From Heyndrickxia acidicola (lineage in GTDB: Bacteria > Bacillota > Bacilli > Bacillales > Bacillaceae_C), in NCBI RefSeq assembly GCF_001636425.1, contig NZ_KV440953.1, forward strand, positions 4,522,001 to 4,586,000: a stretch of DNA of 64,000 bases, read 5' to 3'. Under the pieces are notes generated by a model. The model was not told where the DNA came from. It searched no databases and worked only from the letters and a program-made list of their open reading frames with translations. Both the position numbers and the translations under genes were made by a program. Shown piece after piece: positions 1 to 8,118 of this stretch (position 1 is its first letter; every line of letters starts with the position of its first letter).

Positions 1-1
1 C

Positions 2-268
2 ACGTTTGTTATTAAGGATGGGGCAGAAATTGTTTCGGAATGGATGATGTTTACGTTTATTGCGAACAGCGGAGACGGAGCCCAATTTGATCAATCTGAT
101 GAAGGAAAGCTTTCATGGCATTCCATTCAAAACTTGAAGGATTTGGAGATGGCAGAAGGCGATTATCATATTCTTGATTATGTGATACATGGTAAAGGAA
201 TGATTTATGGAAACTTTACGTATACGCCTGATTTTGAGCTTTTATCCTACCGCTTAGACCCTAGCTAA
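2..268 (+). CDS. NUDIX hydrolase, C-terminal part (YvcI-like), cut by window edge
   Basis: The reading frame is open from the left edge of the window to a TAG at 266-268, so only the last ~88 codons are present. The region just after a lost Nudix box is seen, with a WMMFTF stretch and a C-terminal segment rich in aromatic residues. The call rests mainly on position: in Bacillus subtilis the Nudix protein YvcI lies directly upstream of rapZ (yvcJ). Nudix enzymes hydrolyse nucleoside diphosphates linked to another moiety, but the substrate cannot be read here because the catalytic box lies outside the window. Confidence 0.7.
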   Translation, partial: TFVIKDGAEIVSEWMMFTFIANSGDGAQFDQSDEGKLSWHSIQNLKDLEMAEGDYHILDYVIHGKGMIYGNFTYTPDFELLSYRLDPS

Positions 269-351
269 GGGTGCTAACCAATCAGGGCCCAGCCACAGTA
301 TAGACATCGACAGAAATATGCGGAAAAAAATGCATTCATGGGGGAATGGAA

Positions 352-1248
352 ATGAGCACAGGTTCAAATAACGTACAATTGGTCATCATCACAGGCATGT
401 CTGGTGCAGGAAAGACAGTAGCCATTCAGAGCTTTGAAGATCTAGGCTTCTTTTGTGTAGATAACCTGCCTCCTACATTACTTCCGAAATTTTTAGAGCT
501 GATGAAGGATTCAAATAATAAAATGAACAAAGTGGCCCTTGTAATGGACTTACGGGGAAGGGAATTTTTCGATCACTTATTCAAAGCGTTAGACAGTTTG
601 ACAGAAACGTCATGGGTATCACCAAAAATTTTATTCCTAGATTCTGAGGATTCTGTATTAGTAAGGCGATATAAAGAAACACGCCGGATGCATCCGCTGT
701 CTCCATCAGGACTTCCTCTAGAGGGGATTCAGCAGGAAAGAAGCCTCCTTGAAGATCTTAAGGGCCGTGCCCAAATTATTTATAATACATCAGAGCTGTC
801 TCCAAGACAGCTTCGAGAAAAAATATTAATAGAGTTTTCTGCTGAAAAGCAGCCAGTTTTTACAGTGAATGTCATGTCATTTGGTTTTAAGCATGGAATT
901 CCGATTGATGCAGATCTGGTTTTTGATGTTCGGTTTTTACCAAACCCTTATTATATAGAGTCTATGAGGCCGAAAACAGGGCTGGATGAAGAGGTTTCGG
1001 AATATGTAATGAAATGGAACGAGACGAGCAAATTTTTGGAAAAGGTGACGGATTTATTGGCGTTTATGCTTCCGCATTATCAGCGTGAAGGAAAAAGCCA
1101 GCTTGTGATAGGAATTGGCTGTACAGGAGGCCAGCATCGTTCGGTTGCTTTAACGGAATACCTCGGCCATTACTTTGAACAGGATTATAATACAAAGATT
1201 TCTCATCGTGATATAAAGAAAAGAAAGGAACAGCATCATGAAAGCTGA
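352..1248 (+). CDS. rapZ: RapZ/YvcJ family nucleotide-binding protein
   Basis: This is a P-loop ATP/GTP-binding protein of the RapZ/YvcJ family, about 298 aa. A Walker A motif GMSGAGKT lies near residues 15-22 and a DLRGREFF segment follows the Walker B region. The C-terminal half has the family GCTGGQHRS motif. In enterobacteria RapZ controls GlmS through small RNAs; in Bacillus YvcJ is a nucleotide-binding protein linked to competence. The ATG at 352 is chosen because a GGGGGA ribosome site sits 7 nt upstream; the in-frame ATG at 346 is too close to it. The last 11 nt overlap glmR, so the two are translationally coupled. Confidence 0.96.
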   Translation: MSTGSNNVQLVIITGMSGAGKTVAIQSFEDLGFFCVDNLPPTLLPKFLELMKDSNNKMNKVALVMDLRGREFFDHLFKALDSLTETSWVSPKILFLDSEDSVLVRRYKETRRMHPLSPSGLPLEGIQQERSLLEDLKGRAQIIYNTSELSPRQLREKILIEFSAEKQPVFTVNVMSFGFKHGIPIDADLVFDVRFLPNPYYIESMRPKTGLDEEVSEYVMKWNETSKFLEKVTDLLAFMLPHYQREGKSQLVIGIGCTGGQHRSVALTEYLGHYFEQDYNTKISHRDIKKRKEQHHES

Positions 1249-2197
1249 CGTAAAGCCAAAAGTAGTCATTATCGGCGGCGGTACAGGATTGCCTGTATTA
1301 TTAAGAGGATTAAGGAAATATCCCATTGACCTTACTGCAATCGTTACGGTTGCAGATGATGGCGGGAGTTCCGGCCGAATCCGGAACGAGATGGATATCC
1401 CATCACCAGGTGACATTCGAAATGTTCTGGCAGCTTTGTCAGATGTAGAGCCTTTGATTGAACAGATGTTCCAGCATCGTTTTCAAACGGCCAATGAACT
1501 TGCCGGACATTCGCTAGGCAATTTGATTATTGCTGCTTTAACCTCTATCACTGGTGATTTTGTACATGCCATACGGGAAATGAGCAAGGTGTTAAATGTT
1601 CACGGAAAAGTCCTTCCTTCCGCCAATCAAAGTGTTTTTCTCCATGCGGAAATGGAGGATGGAAGCATTGTTACAGGAGAATCGAAAATCCCCCAGGCAA
1701 ACAAAAAAATTAAGAAGGTTTTTTTGACGCCTGAGGCCATTAATCCGTTGTCAGAGACGCTTAGAGCAATCAAAAAGGCAGATCTCATTGTGATAGGACC
1801 TGGCAGTCTTTATACTAGTATTTTGCCAAATCTGCTTGTTCCGAAGCTTGGTGATGAGGTGTGCAAGGCAAAAGCCAAAAAGGTATACATTTGCAATCTC
1901 ATGACACAAGCGGGAGAAACGCTCGACTATACGGCAAGCGACCACGTTCAGGCCATTTATGACCATATGGGCAACAGGTGCATTGATACGATTCTCGTAA
2001 ATAATGAAGAGGTTCCGGAATTGATTCAAGAGCGTTATAAGGAAGAATTGGCAAAGCCCGTGGTATATGATGTTGACCGCCTTATAGAGCTTGGCGTTAA
2101 CGTCATCTACGAGGAATTCGTTACGTACAGAGACGGATATATTCGCCACGATACAGATAAAGTGGCAAAAATTCTTTATTCTTTTATAAATAAATAG
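1238..2197 (+). CDS. glmR: GlmR/YvcK gluconeogenesis factor
   Basis: This 319-aa protein belongs to the CofD-like YvcK/GlmR family. The N-terminal [17 protein letters not shown] and [12 protein letters not shown] motifs bind UDP-sugar, and a GPGSLYTSI motif follows in the C-terminal half. In B. subtilis GlmR binds UDP-GlcNAc, stimulates GlmS and is needed for growth and normal cell shape on gluconeogenic carbon sources. It starts inside the end of rapZ, as in the conserved yvcIJKL-crh cluster. The usual tight link to whiA is broken here by a 430-nt gap that holds a miniature transposable element. Confidence 0.96.
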   Translation: MKADVKPKVVIIGGGTGLPVLLRGLRKYPIDLTAIVTVADDGGSSGRIRNEMDIPSPGDIRNVLAALSDVEPLIEQMFQHRFQTANELAGHSLGNLIIAALTSITGDFVHAIREMSKVLNVHGKVLPSANQSVFLHAEMEDGSIVTGESKIPQANKKIKKVFLTPEAINPLSETLRAIKKADLIVIGPGSLYTSILPNLLVPKLGDEVCKAKAKKVYICNLMTQAGETLDYTASDHVQAIYDHMGNRCIDTILVNNEEVPELIQERYKEELAKPVVYDVDRLIELGVNVIYEEFVTYRDGYIRHDTDKVAKILYSFINK

Positions 2198-2243
2198 CAG
2201 GATGCCATTTTTGGCCTGGCTTTTTCCAAGGCTCTTTTGCATA

Positions 2244-2401
2244 GGCTCTTTTCGTAAACTTTGTTGCTTTTGGGCACAAAAATACCATCTTAAACATAGA
2301 AGTCAGTCATCATACTGGTGAATAACATTCGAAAAGATGCCACGAAGACAGACAGCATACCGAATTTATACGTAAAAGCAACAATCTATGCGAAAACAGC
2401 C
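2244..2401 (+). mobile_element. Miniature inverted-repeat element, family M1, copy 1
   Basis: A 158-bp non-coding element starts GGCTCTTTTCGTAAAC and ends GCGAAAACAGCC. The two ends form inverted repeats of about 28 bp with internal GTTGCTTT / AAAGCAAC blocks. The 8 bp on each side are TTTGCATA and TTTGCAAA, a 7-of-8 target duplication. GGCT ends plus 8-bp duplications are features of ISL3-family transposons, so a non-autonomous ISL3 derivative is inferred. It sits between glmR and whiA. Further copies lie at 10754, 30064 and 40329. Confidence 0.8.
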
Positions 2402-2627
2402 TTTGCAAAACAAAAAACAGAAAAATTCCCAGGTTGCGTATCTAAGCTTTATTATAATGGACGAAAAGCAGCAATTTAAGCGAAAACTCTTTTCTATACA
2501 TCATGAATTTCTAAATAAATCAAGGCTTTAGACAAAGCGTTGAAAGGATTTCTCCCTTTCAGCATCTTTGCGATTATAGCCGTTAGTTGAAATAGAGAGA
2601 GCAGTCTCTATGTAGGAGGTGTCAGGC

Positions 2628-3587
2628 ATGTCATTTGCATCTGAAACAAAAAAGGAGCTGACAAATCTTCAGGTAAAGGATTGCTGTGCGAAGGCAGAGC
2701 TTTCTGCCCTCATTCGAATGAATGGTTCCTTATCGTATTCCAATCGGATTCTGGTAGTGAACGTCCAAACGGAAAATGCAGCCATTGCCCGAAGGATTTA
2801 TACACTGATTAAAAAAATATACAATACACCAGTTGAGCTTTTAGTCAGAAAGAAAATGCGTTTAAAGAAAAACAATGTGTATATTGTGCGATTAAAAAGC
2901 AAAGCGAAAGAAATATTAGAGGATTTGCAGATTCTTGAAGAGGGCTTTGTTTTTAACCATCATATCTCTCCGAATTTGATTAAAAAGAAGTGCTGCAAGC
3001 GTTCTTACTTAAGAGGGGCATTTCTTGCAGGAGGATCTGTTAATAATCCGGAAACATCATCCTATCACTTAGAAGTCTTCTCGCTTTATAAGGAGCATAA
3101 TGATTCACTTTGTGAACTGATGAACTCTTTTGATTTAAATAGTAAGACTCTTGAAAGAAAAAAGGGTTTTATCACTTACTTAAAAGAAGCAGAGAAAATT
3201 ACCGAGTTTTTAAATATTATAGGTGCCCATAGTGCCCTTCTTCGTTTTGAGGATGTTAGAATTGTAAGGGACATGCGAAACTCCGTGAATCGCTTGGTAA
3301 ACTGTGAGACAGCTAATTTAAATAAAACGATTGGCGCTGCTCTCCGCCAGGTAGAAAACATTCGTTTTATTGAAAGCTCTGTCGGTTTGCAGGTTTTACC
3401 GGATAAATTAAGGGAAATTGCTGAATTACGGGTTGCCCATCAAGATGTAACATTGAAGGAATTGGGAGAAATGGTCTCAGGAAGCCACATCAGCAAGTCA
3501 GGGATCAATCACAGGCTGCGCAAAATTGATGAAATTGCAGATAAACTGCGTGCAGGTGAAGGGATTACGGCAGCGGTTACAGAATAA
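2628..3587 (+). CDS. whiA: DNA-binding protein WhiA
   Basis: WhiA homologue of 319 aa. The N-terminal half looks like a LAGLIDADG-type homing-endonuclease fold ([22 protein letters not shown]), with no sign of nuclease use. The C-terminal half is a helix-turn-helix region ([10 protein letters not shown]...[13 protein letters not shown]). In Streptomyces WhiA controls sporulation; in Bacillus it affects division and chromosome segregation. The ATG at 2628 is preferred because AGGAGGT lies 7 nt upstream; the in-frame GTG at 2619 overlaps that site. With glmR-whiA separated by a repeat, its promoter arrangement may differ from that in B. subtilis. Confidence 0.96.
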   Translation: MSFASETKKELTNLQVKDCCAKAELSALIRMNGSLSYSNRILVVNVQTENAAIARRIYTLIKKIYNTPVELLVRKKMRLKKNNVYIVRLKSKAKEILEDLQILEEGFVFNHHISPNLIKKKCCKRSYLRGAFLAGGSVNNPETSSYHLEVFSLYKEHNDSLCELMNSFDLNSKTLERKKGFITYLKEAEKITEFLNIIGAHSALLRFEDVRIVRDMRNSVNRLVNCETANLNKTIGAALRQVENIRFIESSVGLQVLPDKLREIAELRVAHQDVTLKELGEMVSGSHISKSGINHRLRKIDEIADKLRAGEGITAAVTE

Positions 3588-3618
3588 AAAAGGAAGAGTT
3601 AAAAAGGGAGTGTAGAAA

Positions 3619-3873
3619 ATGTTGGAGAGACAAGTGGAAGTAAAGCTGAAAGCCGGCTTGCAGGCAAGGCCGGCTGCCCTATTTGTTCAAGAAGCAAACC
3701 GTTTCAATTCAGAGATTTTTTTGGAGAAGGATGGCAAGAGAATTAATGCCAAAAGTATTATGGGATTAATGAGTCTTGCAGTAGGAACAGGATCTTCCCT
3801 TACGCTGATAGCGGATGGGCAGGATGAGCAGGAAGCAATCGAGGCGCTGGCAAAATATATCGAAGAACGCTGA
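3619..3873 (+). CDS. crh: Catabolite repression HPr-like protein Crh
   Basis: This 84-aa HPr-like protein has Gln at position 15 (GLQARPA), where true HPr has the PTS-phosphorylated His. It keeps Ser46 (NAKSIMG), the site of HPr kinase. This pattern defines Crh, which as P-Ser-Crh acts as a corepressor of CcpA and cannot carry PTS phosphate. It follows whiA by 31 nt with a GGGAGTG ribosome site and closes the cluster. Confidence 0.97.
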   Translation: MLERQVEVKLKAGLQARPAALFVQEANRFNSEIFLEKDGKRINAKSIMGLMSLAVGTGSSLTLIADGQDEQEAIEALAKYIEER

Positions 3874-4011
3874 TATGTGAAGGAAAGCAGGAAAGCAATA
3901 CATACCTGCGCGGCACGGGAATGGTTTGCAATTAGCGAACTCTTTATCCTGTCCTTTTGTGCAAACGGTTCGACAAAAACAAAAAGTAAATAAGCTCATA
4001 AAGGGTAAAGT

Positions 4012-4047
4012 AAAAATGTCCGGAGGATGATCTCTGGGCATTTTTCT
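4012..4047 (+). terminator. Probable terminator after crh
   Basis: AAAAATGTCCGGAG pairs with CTCTGGGCATTTTT (with G-U wobbles) and the 3' arm ends in T's. It lies ~140 nt after crh. The rest of 3874-4332 shows no gene. Confidence 0.5.
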
Positions 4048-4332
4048 TGCTAAAACCTTTGTTTAGCTCATTTGTTTGGAACGCCTGCTTCAGCCCCCGT
4101 CACAGTAAAGAAATGTAACAAATCCTTATATTTTTTATAAACTTTGGCAAACATTTATTTGTTGGCTTTGTTACAAGCAGTAATCAAAATCAAGAATGTT
4201 TTTATTGTGCATAGAACTAGTGTTCGTGTATAATCAAATGGGAGACTGTCATGGCTCATTTCCATATGGAAGCAATGTAAGCAATGTAAGCACATTACAG
4301 TTAAATCTATTTTAATGGACAAAGGAGAATGG

Positions 4333-4740
4333 ATGATGATTAAACCTTATTTAATGTTTAACAGGAAATGTGAAGAAGCTTTTACATTATACCGAAAGGC
4401 TTTTGATGGCGAATTAATGGCTATGCAAAAATATAGCGATATGCCTCCACATCCTGAATTTCCTGTGGCTGAAAGCGATAAAAACCTTGTTATGCACGCA
4501 CAATTAAAACTGACGGAAAATGGTTACATCATGGGTTCTGATAGCAGCAGTGATATTAAACAAGGGCAAAACGTATGCATTAGTGTTGAGCTCAACTCTG
4601 AGGAGGCTGCTATTAAAGCTTGGAATATGCTTAAAGAAGATGGGAATGTACATATGGATCTTCAGCCAACATTCTTTTCAAAGCTTCACGGTTCTGTTAA
4701 AGATACATATGGAATTACCTGGATGTTTACGGTGAATTAA
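4333..4740 (+). CDS. VOC family protein, PhnB/YjdN type
   Basis: A 135-aa protein with the layout of PhnB/YjdN-type vicinal-oxygen-chelate proteins. It has an IKPYLMFNRKCEEAFTLYRKAFDGE start, a MHAQLKL central strand and a final YGITWMFTVN strand. Such proteins have the glyoxalase/bleomycin-resistance fold; most have no proven reaction, so none is claimed. The start at 4333 (or 4336) is set by AGGAG at 4323-4327; the upstream ATG at 4315 would put that ribosome site inside the gene. It appears to be a single-gene unit. Confidence 0.8.
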   Translation: MMIKPYLMFNRKCEEAFTLYRKAFDGELMAMQKYSDMPPHPEFPVAESDKNLVMHAQLKLTENGYIMGSDSSSDIKQGQNVCISVELNSEEAAIKAWNMLKEDGNVHMDLQPTFFSKLHGSVKDTYGITWMFTVN

Positions 4741-4816
4741 AAATTAAACATTCATTTTATTTGCAATTAAATGAAGTCAGCAGTTGCTTGAAAGTCAATG
4801 TTCAGAAAATTGTATA

Positions 4817-4845
4817 TTGCAAAATTATCTGAGTAGTGTTAAAAT
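4817..4845 (+). promoter_or_regulatory. Sigma-A promoter of the VmlR-like leader
   Basis: TTGCAA (4817-4822) and TAAAAT (4840-4845) are separated by exactly 17 nt. They lie ~30 nt before a short ribosome-bound leader ORF. Confidence 0.7.
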
Positions 4846-4871
4846 AATTTACACTTATAAACGAAAGGAAC

Positions 4872-5063
4872 GATGGGTGGACAATGGATAACTAACCTAA
4901 TTTTTAACATTTGAAATTGTATATTTCAGATACTAAAAACTTAGGATTAGTCTGCCCATTTTTCTTTTTATGCTGTTTAGCTGCAAGGCTGGATAGCTTA
5001 TTTGAGTACGGTAAAAATGAGATTTGACTAATCCTTCCAAGCTGATTTGGGAGGATTTTTTTC
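4872..5063 (+). promoter_or_regulatory. Transcription attenuator with two terminators and an antiterminator
   Basis: Terminator 1 pairs 4873-4882 with 4950-4959 and is followed by TTTTTCTTTTT. Terminator 2 pairs 5031-5040 with 5047-5056 (loop GCTGAT) and is followed by a T run. AGGATTAGTC at 4943-4952 is perfectly complementary to GACTAATCCT at 5026-5035. That pairing would destroy the 3' arm of terminator 1 and the 5' arm of terminator 2. A ribosome stalled on the leader ORF would free 4943-4952 and allow read-through into the ABC-F gene. Confidence 0.7.
4873..4914 (+). CDS. Leader peptide upstream of the VmlR-like ABC-F gene
   Basis: A 13-codon ORF encodes MGGQWITNLIFNI and is preceded by a GAAAGGA ribosome site 4 nt upstream. 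It lies between the promoter and the first terminator, and its 5' half is itself the 5' arm of that terminator (4873-4882 pairs with 4950-4959). This is the typical setting of a ribosome-stalling leader peptide that senses an antibiotic. The antibiotic is unknown. Confidence 0.65.
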   Translation: MGGQWITNLIFNI

Positions 5064-5090
5064 TCCCTGTAAAAGAAGGGATGATTCTTT

Positions 5091-6731
5091 ATGCTAGAAC
5101 TATTGCAATTACAAAATATAAAAGTTGAAATTCAGGACCGCATTATTTTTGAAAATATAAATACGAATGTCCAGCATCATGACGTCATCGGAATCATCGG
5201 GAAAAATGGCGCTGGAAAATCGACTTTATTACAATTATTGAACAGAGAATTTCCACCAACAGAGGGACACATAAAATACTTGCAAAATGACCTCGCAATC
5301 ACAATGGTTGAACAAGAAACCGAGTCATATTCCTTTAATGAGATATCCTCTCAAGAAGAAGCACTATTAAAGAAATGGCAGGTTCCGACCCATAGCTTCT
5401 CTCATTTAAGCGGGGGAGAAAGATTAAAAGCACGGCTTGCAAAAGGCCTAGCCAAAGATGCCGACATTTTATTGCTGGACGAACCGACTAATCACTTGGA
5501 CGAACAAAGTACTGACCTCCTTTTAAAACAGCTTACCGATTTTAAAGGTACCATTTTCCTTGTATCACATGATCGTTATTTCCTAGATAAAATTGCCACG
5601 AAAATATGGTCAATAGAAAATAAAACGCTCATTTGTCATAAGGGCAATTACTCGAGCTATATGGAATTTAGAGAAAGGAACAGACTTGCACAGCAGCGTG
5701 AATATGAGAAGCAGCAAAAGATGATAGAACGCATTGAAGGTCAAATGAAACAACTAACATCATGGTCTGAATCAGCCCACGCACAATCTACAAAACAGGA
5801 TGGCTTTAAAGAATACTATCGTGCAAAGGCTAAACGAATGGATTCACAAGTAAAATCGAAACAAAAGCGTCTTGAAAAAGAACTTGAAAAGATGAAAGTG
5901 GATGCTCCAGAGCCTGAATACGAGGTGGAATTTTCCTTTAAGGCAAATCCCAAGATAGGAAAACGCTTTTTAGAAGTTAAACATGTCGAAAAGTCCTTTG
6001 AAGGACGAACGCTTTTTAAAGATGTTCATTTTACGATACAGCATGGCGAAAAGGTCTCCGTTATAGGACCAAATGGCAGTGGCAAGACTACTTTTTTGAA
6101 CATGATAGTTGGAAAAGAAGCAGCTGCTAAAGGCGATATTTGGGTTTCTCTTTCAGCACATATCGGCTATTTAGCTCAAGAAGTATTTGATTTGCCTCTT
6201 GATCAAACACCCAAACAGTTATTCGAGCAAGAGTCCTTTGAAGCGAGAGGCCGCGTACGAAACTTTATGAAGCATTTAGGATTCATCAAATCTCAGTGGA
6301 CAGAGCCTATCGGAAATATGAGCATGGGTGAGCGTGTGAAGTGTAAGTTAATGAAATATATTCTTGAAGAAAAAGATGTACTCATTCTGGATGAACCAAC
6401 CAACCACCTCGATTTGGCTTCCCGTGAACAGCTCGAACAGACACTAAAACAATATAACGGTACGCTGTTAGTCGTATCGCATGATCGCTACTTTCTGGGG
6501 AAAATCACAAACACGAAGCTGGTTTTTTCAAATAACAGCATTATTAAGCGATTAAATAGGAAAGAATCTTTACCGAAAAGAGATGATAGAGAAGAATTGC
6601 GTTTAACACTTGAAACAGAAAGACAAGAAGTCCTGGGCAAGCTCAGTTTTATTAGCCCCAGTCATAAAGATTATGAAAAGCTTGACCTTAGATTCAAAGA
6701 ACTCACCAAGAGGATAAACGAACTTTCGTAA
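5091..6731 (+). CDS. ABC-F ribosomal protection protein, VmlR-like
   Basis: A 546-aa ABC-F protein, close to the length of B. subtilis VmlR, with two ATP-binding cassettes and no membrane segments. Walker A motifs are GKNGAGKST (N-terminal cassette) and GPNGSGKTT (C-terminal cassette). Signature LSGGERLKARLAKGL lies in the first cassette and MSMGERVKCKLM in the second. LLLDEPTNHLD and LILDEPTNHLD Walker B motifs follow. A lysine/glutamate-rich interdomain linker of ~80 residues corresponds to the arm that enters the ribosomal E site and reaches the peptidyl-transferase centre. The family confers resistance to virginiamycin M, lincosamides and related drugs; the exact spectrum cannot be read. 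The attenuator upstream supports a drug-induced role. Confidence 0.9.
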   Translation: MLELLQLQNIKVEIQDRIIFENINTNVQHHDVIGIIGKNGAGKSTLLQLLNREFPPTEGHIKYLQNDLAITMVEQETESYSFNEISSQEEALLKKWQVPTHSFSHLSGGERLKARLAKGLAKDADILLLDEPTNHLDEQSTDLLLKQLTDFKGTIFLVSHDRYFLDKIATKIWSIENKTLICHKGNYSSYMEFRERNRLAQQREYEKQQKMIERIEGQMKQLTSWSESAHAQSTKQDGFKEYYRAKAKRMDSQVKSKQKRLEKELEKMKVDAPEPEYEVEFSFKANPKIGKRFLEVKHVEKSFEGRTLFKDVHFTIQHGEKVSVIGPNGSGKTTFLNMIVGKEAAAKGDIWVSLSAHIGYLAQEVFDLPLDQTPKQLFEQESFEARGRVRNFMKHLGFIKSQWTEPIGNMSMGERVKCKLMKYILEEKDVLILDEPTNHLDLASREQLEQTLKQYNGTLLVVSHDRYFLGKITNTKLVFSNNSIIKRLNRKESLPKRDDREELRLTLETERQEVLGKLSFISPSHKDYEKLDLRFKELTKRINELS

Positions 6732-6793
6732 AGAATTTAACGAAGGGATGATGTTGATTTTTAACATTTCATATTTGTTATTATTAAGTGAGC

Positions 6794-6881
6794 AAAAAAG
6801 ACGATTTGTACATTAACGTAAAGGGTTCCGTTTTGAGGTGCTTTTTCAAAAATAAGGGGTTTAATGACAAGCGAAATGACA
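6794..6881 (+). repeat. Left arm of a long inverted repeat flanking a VOC gene
   Basis: The 88 nt starting AAAAAAGACGATTTGTAC are matched in reverse complement by 7509-7585. Shared blocks include AAAAAAGACGAT, AAGGGTTCCGT, GCTTTTT and AATGAC. The arms differ by several substitutions and an indel of ~10 nt. The enclosed ~0.6 kb holds a strong terminator and one VOC gene. Confidence 0.65.
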
Positions 6882-6890
6882 TGAAAATTA

Positions 6891-6925
6891 AAAGAAACTC
6901 GTTAGTTTTGACGAGTTTCTTTTTT
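6891..6925 (+). terminator. Strong intrinsic terminator
   Basis: AAAGAAACTCGT pairs with ACGAGTTTCTTT and is followed by TTTT. It lies ~160 nt after the VmlR-like gene, inside the long inverted repeat. Confidence 0.8.
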
Positions 6926-7051
6926 GTGCTAAATATTCTGAAACTGTTATATCGGCTAGGTTATAATTAACTTGTACATTATTCAACTAACTTGCAGGCT
7001 AGCTTGAAAAGAAAAAGGGTTCTTTTTAAATCTAAACTGGAGGAATACTAA

Positions 7052-7405
7052 ATGAAATTAGGATATGTGATGGTATTTGTTTCAGATCTCCGAGAAGCAA
7101 AAAGGTTCTATTCTACTCTACTGGGGATGCCTATAATATCGGAGAAGAACAATCAATTAATTTTTCAATTAGAAGGTACACAACTTGTTGCGTTTAAGTG
7201 TGAAAAAAATGGGCAGGTGGGAGATTATTCAAACGAAGCTAGAACAGTGTTAGTGTTCCACGTAGATTCTATTGAGAAAAAGTTTTATGAAATGAAGTCG
7301 AAGGGTATTAAATTTTTACACGAAAAACCTACTGAAGCTCGATATGCCGCCTTTCTAGACCCTTTTGGAAATGTTTTTGAGATTGCAGAACATTCATCTA
7401 TCTAA
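7052..7405 (+). CDS. VOC family (glyoxalase/bleomycin-resistance fold) protein
   Basis: A 117-aa single-module VOC protein. It opens MKLGYVMVFVSDLREAKRFYSTLLG and ends AAFLDPFGNVFEIAE, the two classical strand motifs of the fold. The ribosome site GGAGG lies 10 nt before the ATG. The metal-ligand set (E near the end, H in LVFHVD) is compatible with a metal-binding member, but the substrate is unknown. The gene is the only coding content between the arms of the long inverted repeat (6794-6881 and 7509-7585), which suggests it may have moved as a small cassette. Confidence 0.85.
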   Translation: MKLGYVMVFVSDLREAKRFYSTLLGMPIISEKNNQLIFQLEGTQLVAFKCEKNGQVGDYSNEARTVLVFHVDSIEKKFYEMKSKGIKFLHEKPTEARYAAFLDPFGNVFEIAEHSSI

Positions 7406-7508
7406 AAAAATGTATGTTCAGAAACTCGCCAATCCTCTTTTTTCTCTAACCTCTTCTTTGGCGCAATGAAATGCTAAATGGCCTCCAAAATGACTATGCC
7501 CATTCATA

Positions 7509-7585
7509 CGTCATTTCTCTTATCATTTATTCAAAAAGCAAATCAATACGGAACCCTTAACACTTAAACGTGAATCGTCTTTTTT
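7509..7585 (-). repeat. Right arm of the inverted repeat flanking the VOC gene
   Basis: This segment is the reverse-complement partner of 6794-6881 and ends in ATCGTCTTTTTT. No clear target-site duplication is visible outside the two arms. Confidence 0.65.
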
Positions 7586-7672
7586 ACCATAGCCCCATTG
7601 GAATATCAACAGGTGGATGGTGCTAAGCACAATCGAAGTCTCAGCAAAGCTTGTTGGTGAATTGAATCTAAA

Positions 7673-7799
7673 GTTGATTGAAGCGGAAGGCACGAGACTC
7701 CTGCGGGATCAGCTGGCCAAAGGGAGACCCCGCAGGAGCAAGGCGAAGAGGAGGCTCCCGGCCGCCCGCGGAAAGCGAGTGCCTGAAGCGGAAATCAAC
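7673..7799 (+). repeat. GC-rich interspersed repeat, family A, copy 1
   Basis: A ~127-bp unit begins GTTGATTGAAGCGGAAGGC and ends GAAGCGGAAATCAAC, so the ends are short inverted repeats. Internal ACTCCTGCGGG / CCCCGCAGGAG blocks can pair. Related units lie at 7862, 23933, 34888 (reverse), 42480 (reverse) and, decayed, at ~49487. Similar repeats are common between genes in Bacillaceae. Confidence 0.8.
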
Positions 7800-7861
7800 C
7801 AGCAGGAAGACCAGAACGCAACCAATGTTCATGTTATGTTCCAATATAATTTGAATCCAAA

Positions 7862-7980
7862 GTTGATTGAATCGAAAGCTGCGAGAAAAGCTTGGCCAAA
7901 GGGAGAGACCCCGCAGGAGCAAGGCGAAGAGGAGGTTCACGGCCGCCCGCGGAAAGCAAGTGTCTGAAGCGGAAATCAAC
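7862..7980 (+). repeat. GC-rich interspersed repeat, family A, copy 2 (diverged)
   Basis: This unit repeats the family A pattern directly after copy 1 in the same orientation. It has several changes (ATCGAAAGCT for the CGGAAGGC block, GGTTCACG for GGCTCCCG). The tandem pair produces a long open frame that is not a gene. Confidence 0.75.
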
Positions 7981-8074
7981 CAGCAAGAAAATGCAAAGCA
8001 CAGCCAAAGCCTCTGAAAAGACTGTAGTAAAAATGTATCAAACATATATTATTGCGAAAAATGACAGACTCAAA

Positions 8075-8105
8075 TAAAAAAACCTGCCATGGTTGTATGG
8101 CAGGC
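8075..8105 (-). terminator. Terminator of clpP
   Basis: On the minus strand CCTGCCAT and ATGGCAGG pair around ACAACC and are followed by seven T's. It starts just after the clpP stop codon. Confidence 0.85.
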
Positions 8106-8118
8106 TTCGCAATTGGTA

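Noticed and set aside
6788-6970. 60-aa open frame after the VmlR-like gene
   Set aside because: It runs through the inverted-repeat arm and a strong terminator, with no convincing ribosome site.
7617-7967. 116-aa open frame across the family A repeats
   Set aside because: It is made almost entirely of two tandem non-coding repeats; similar frames appear in other copies on either strand, with no ribosome site.
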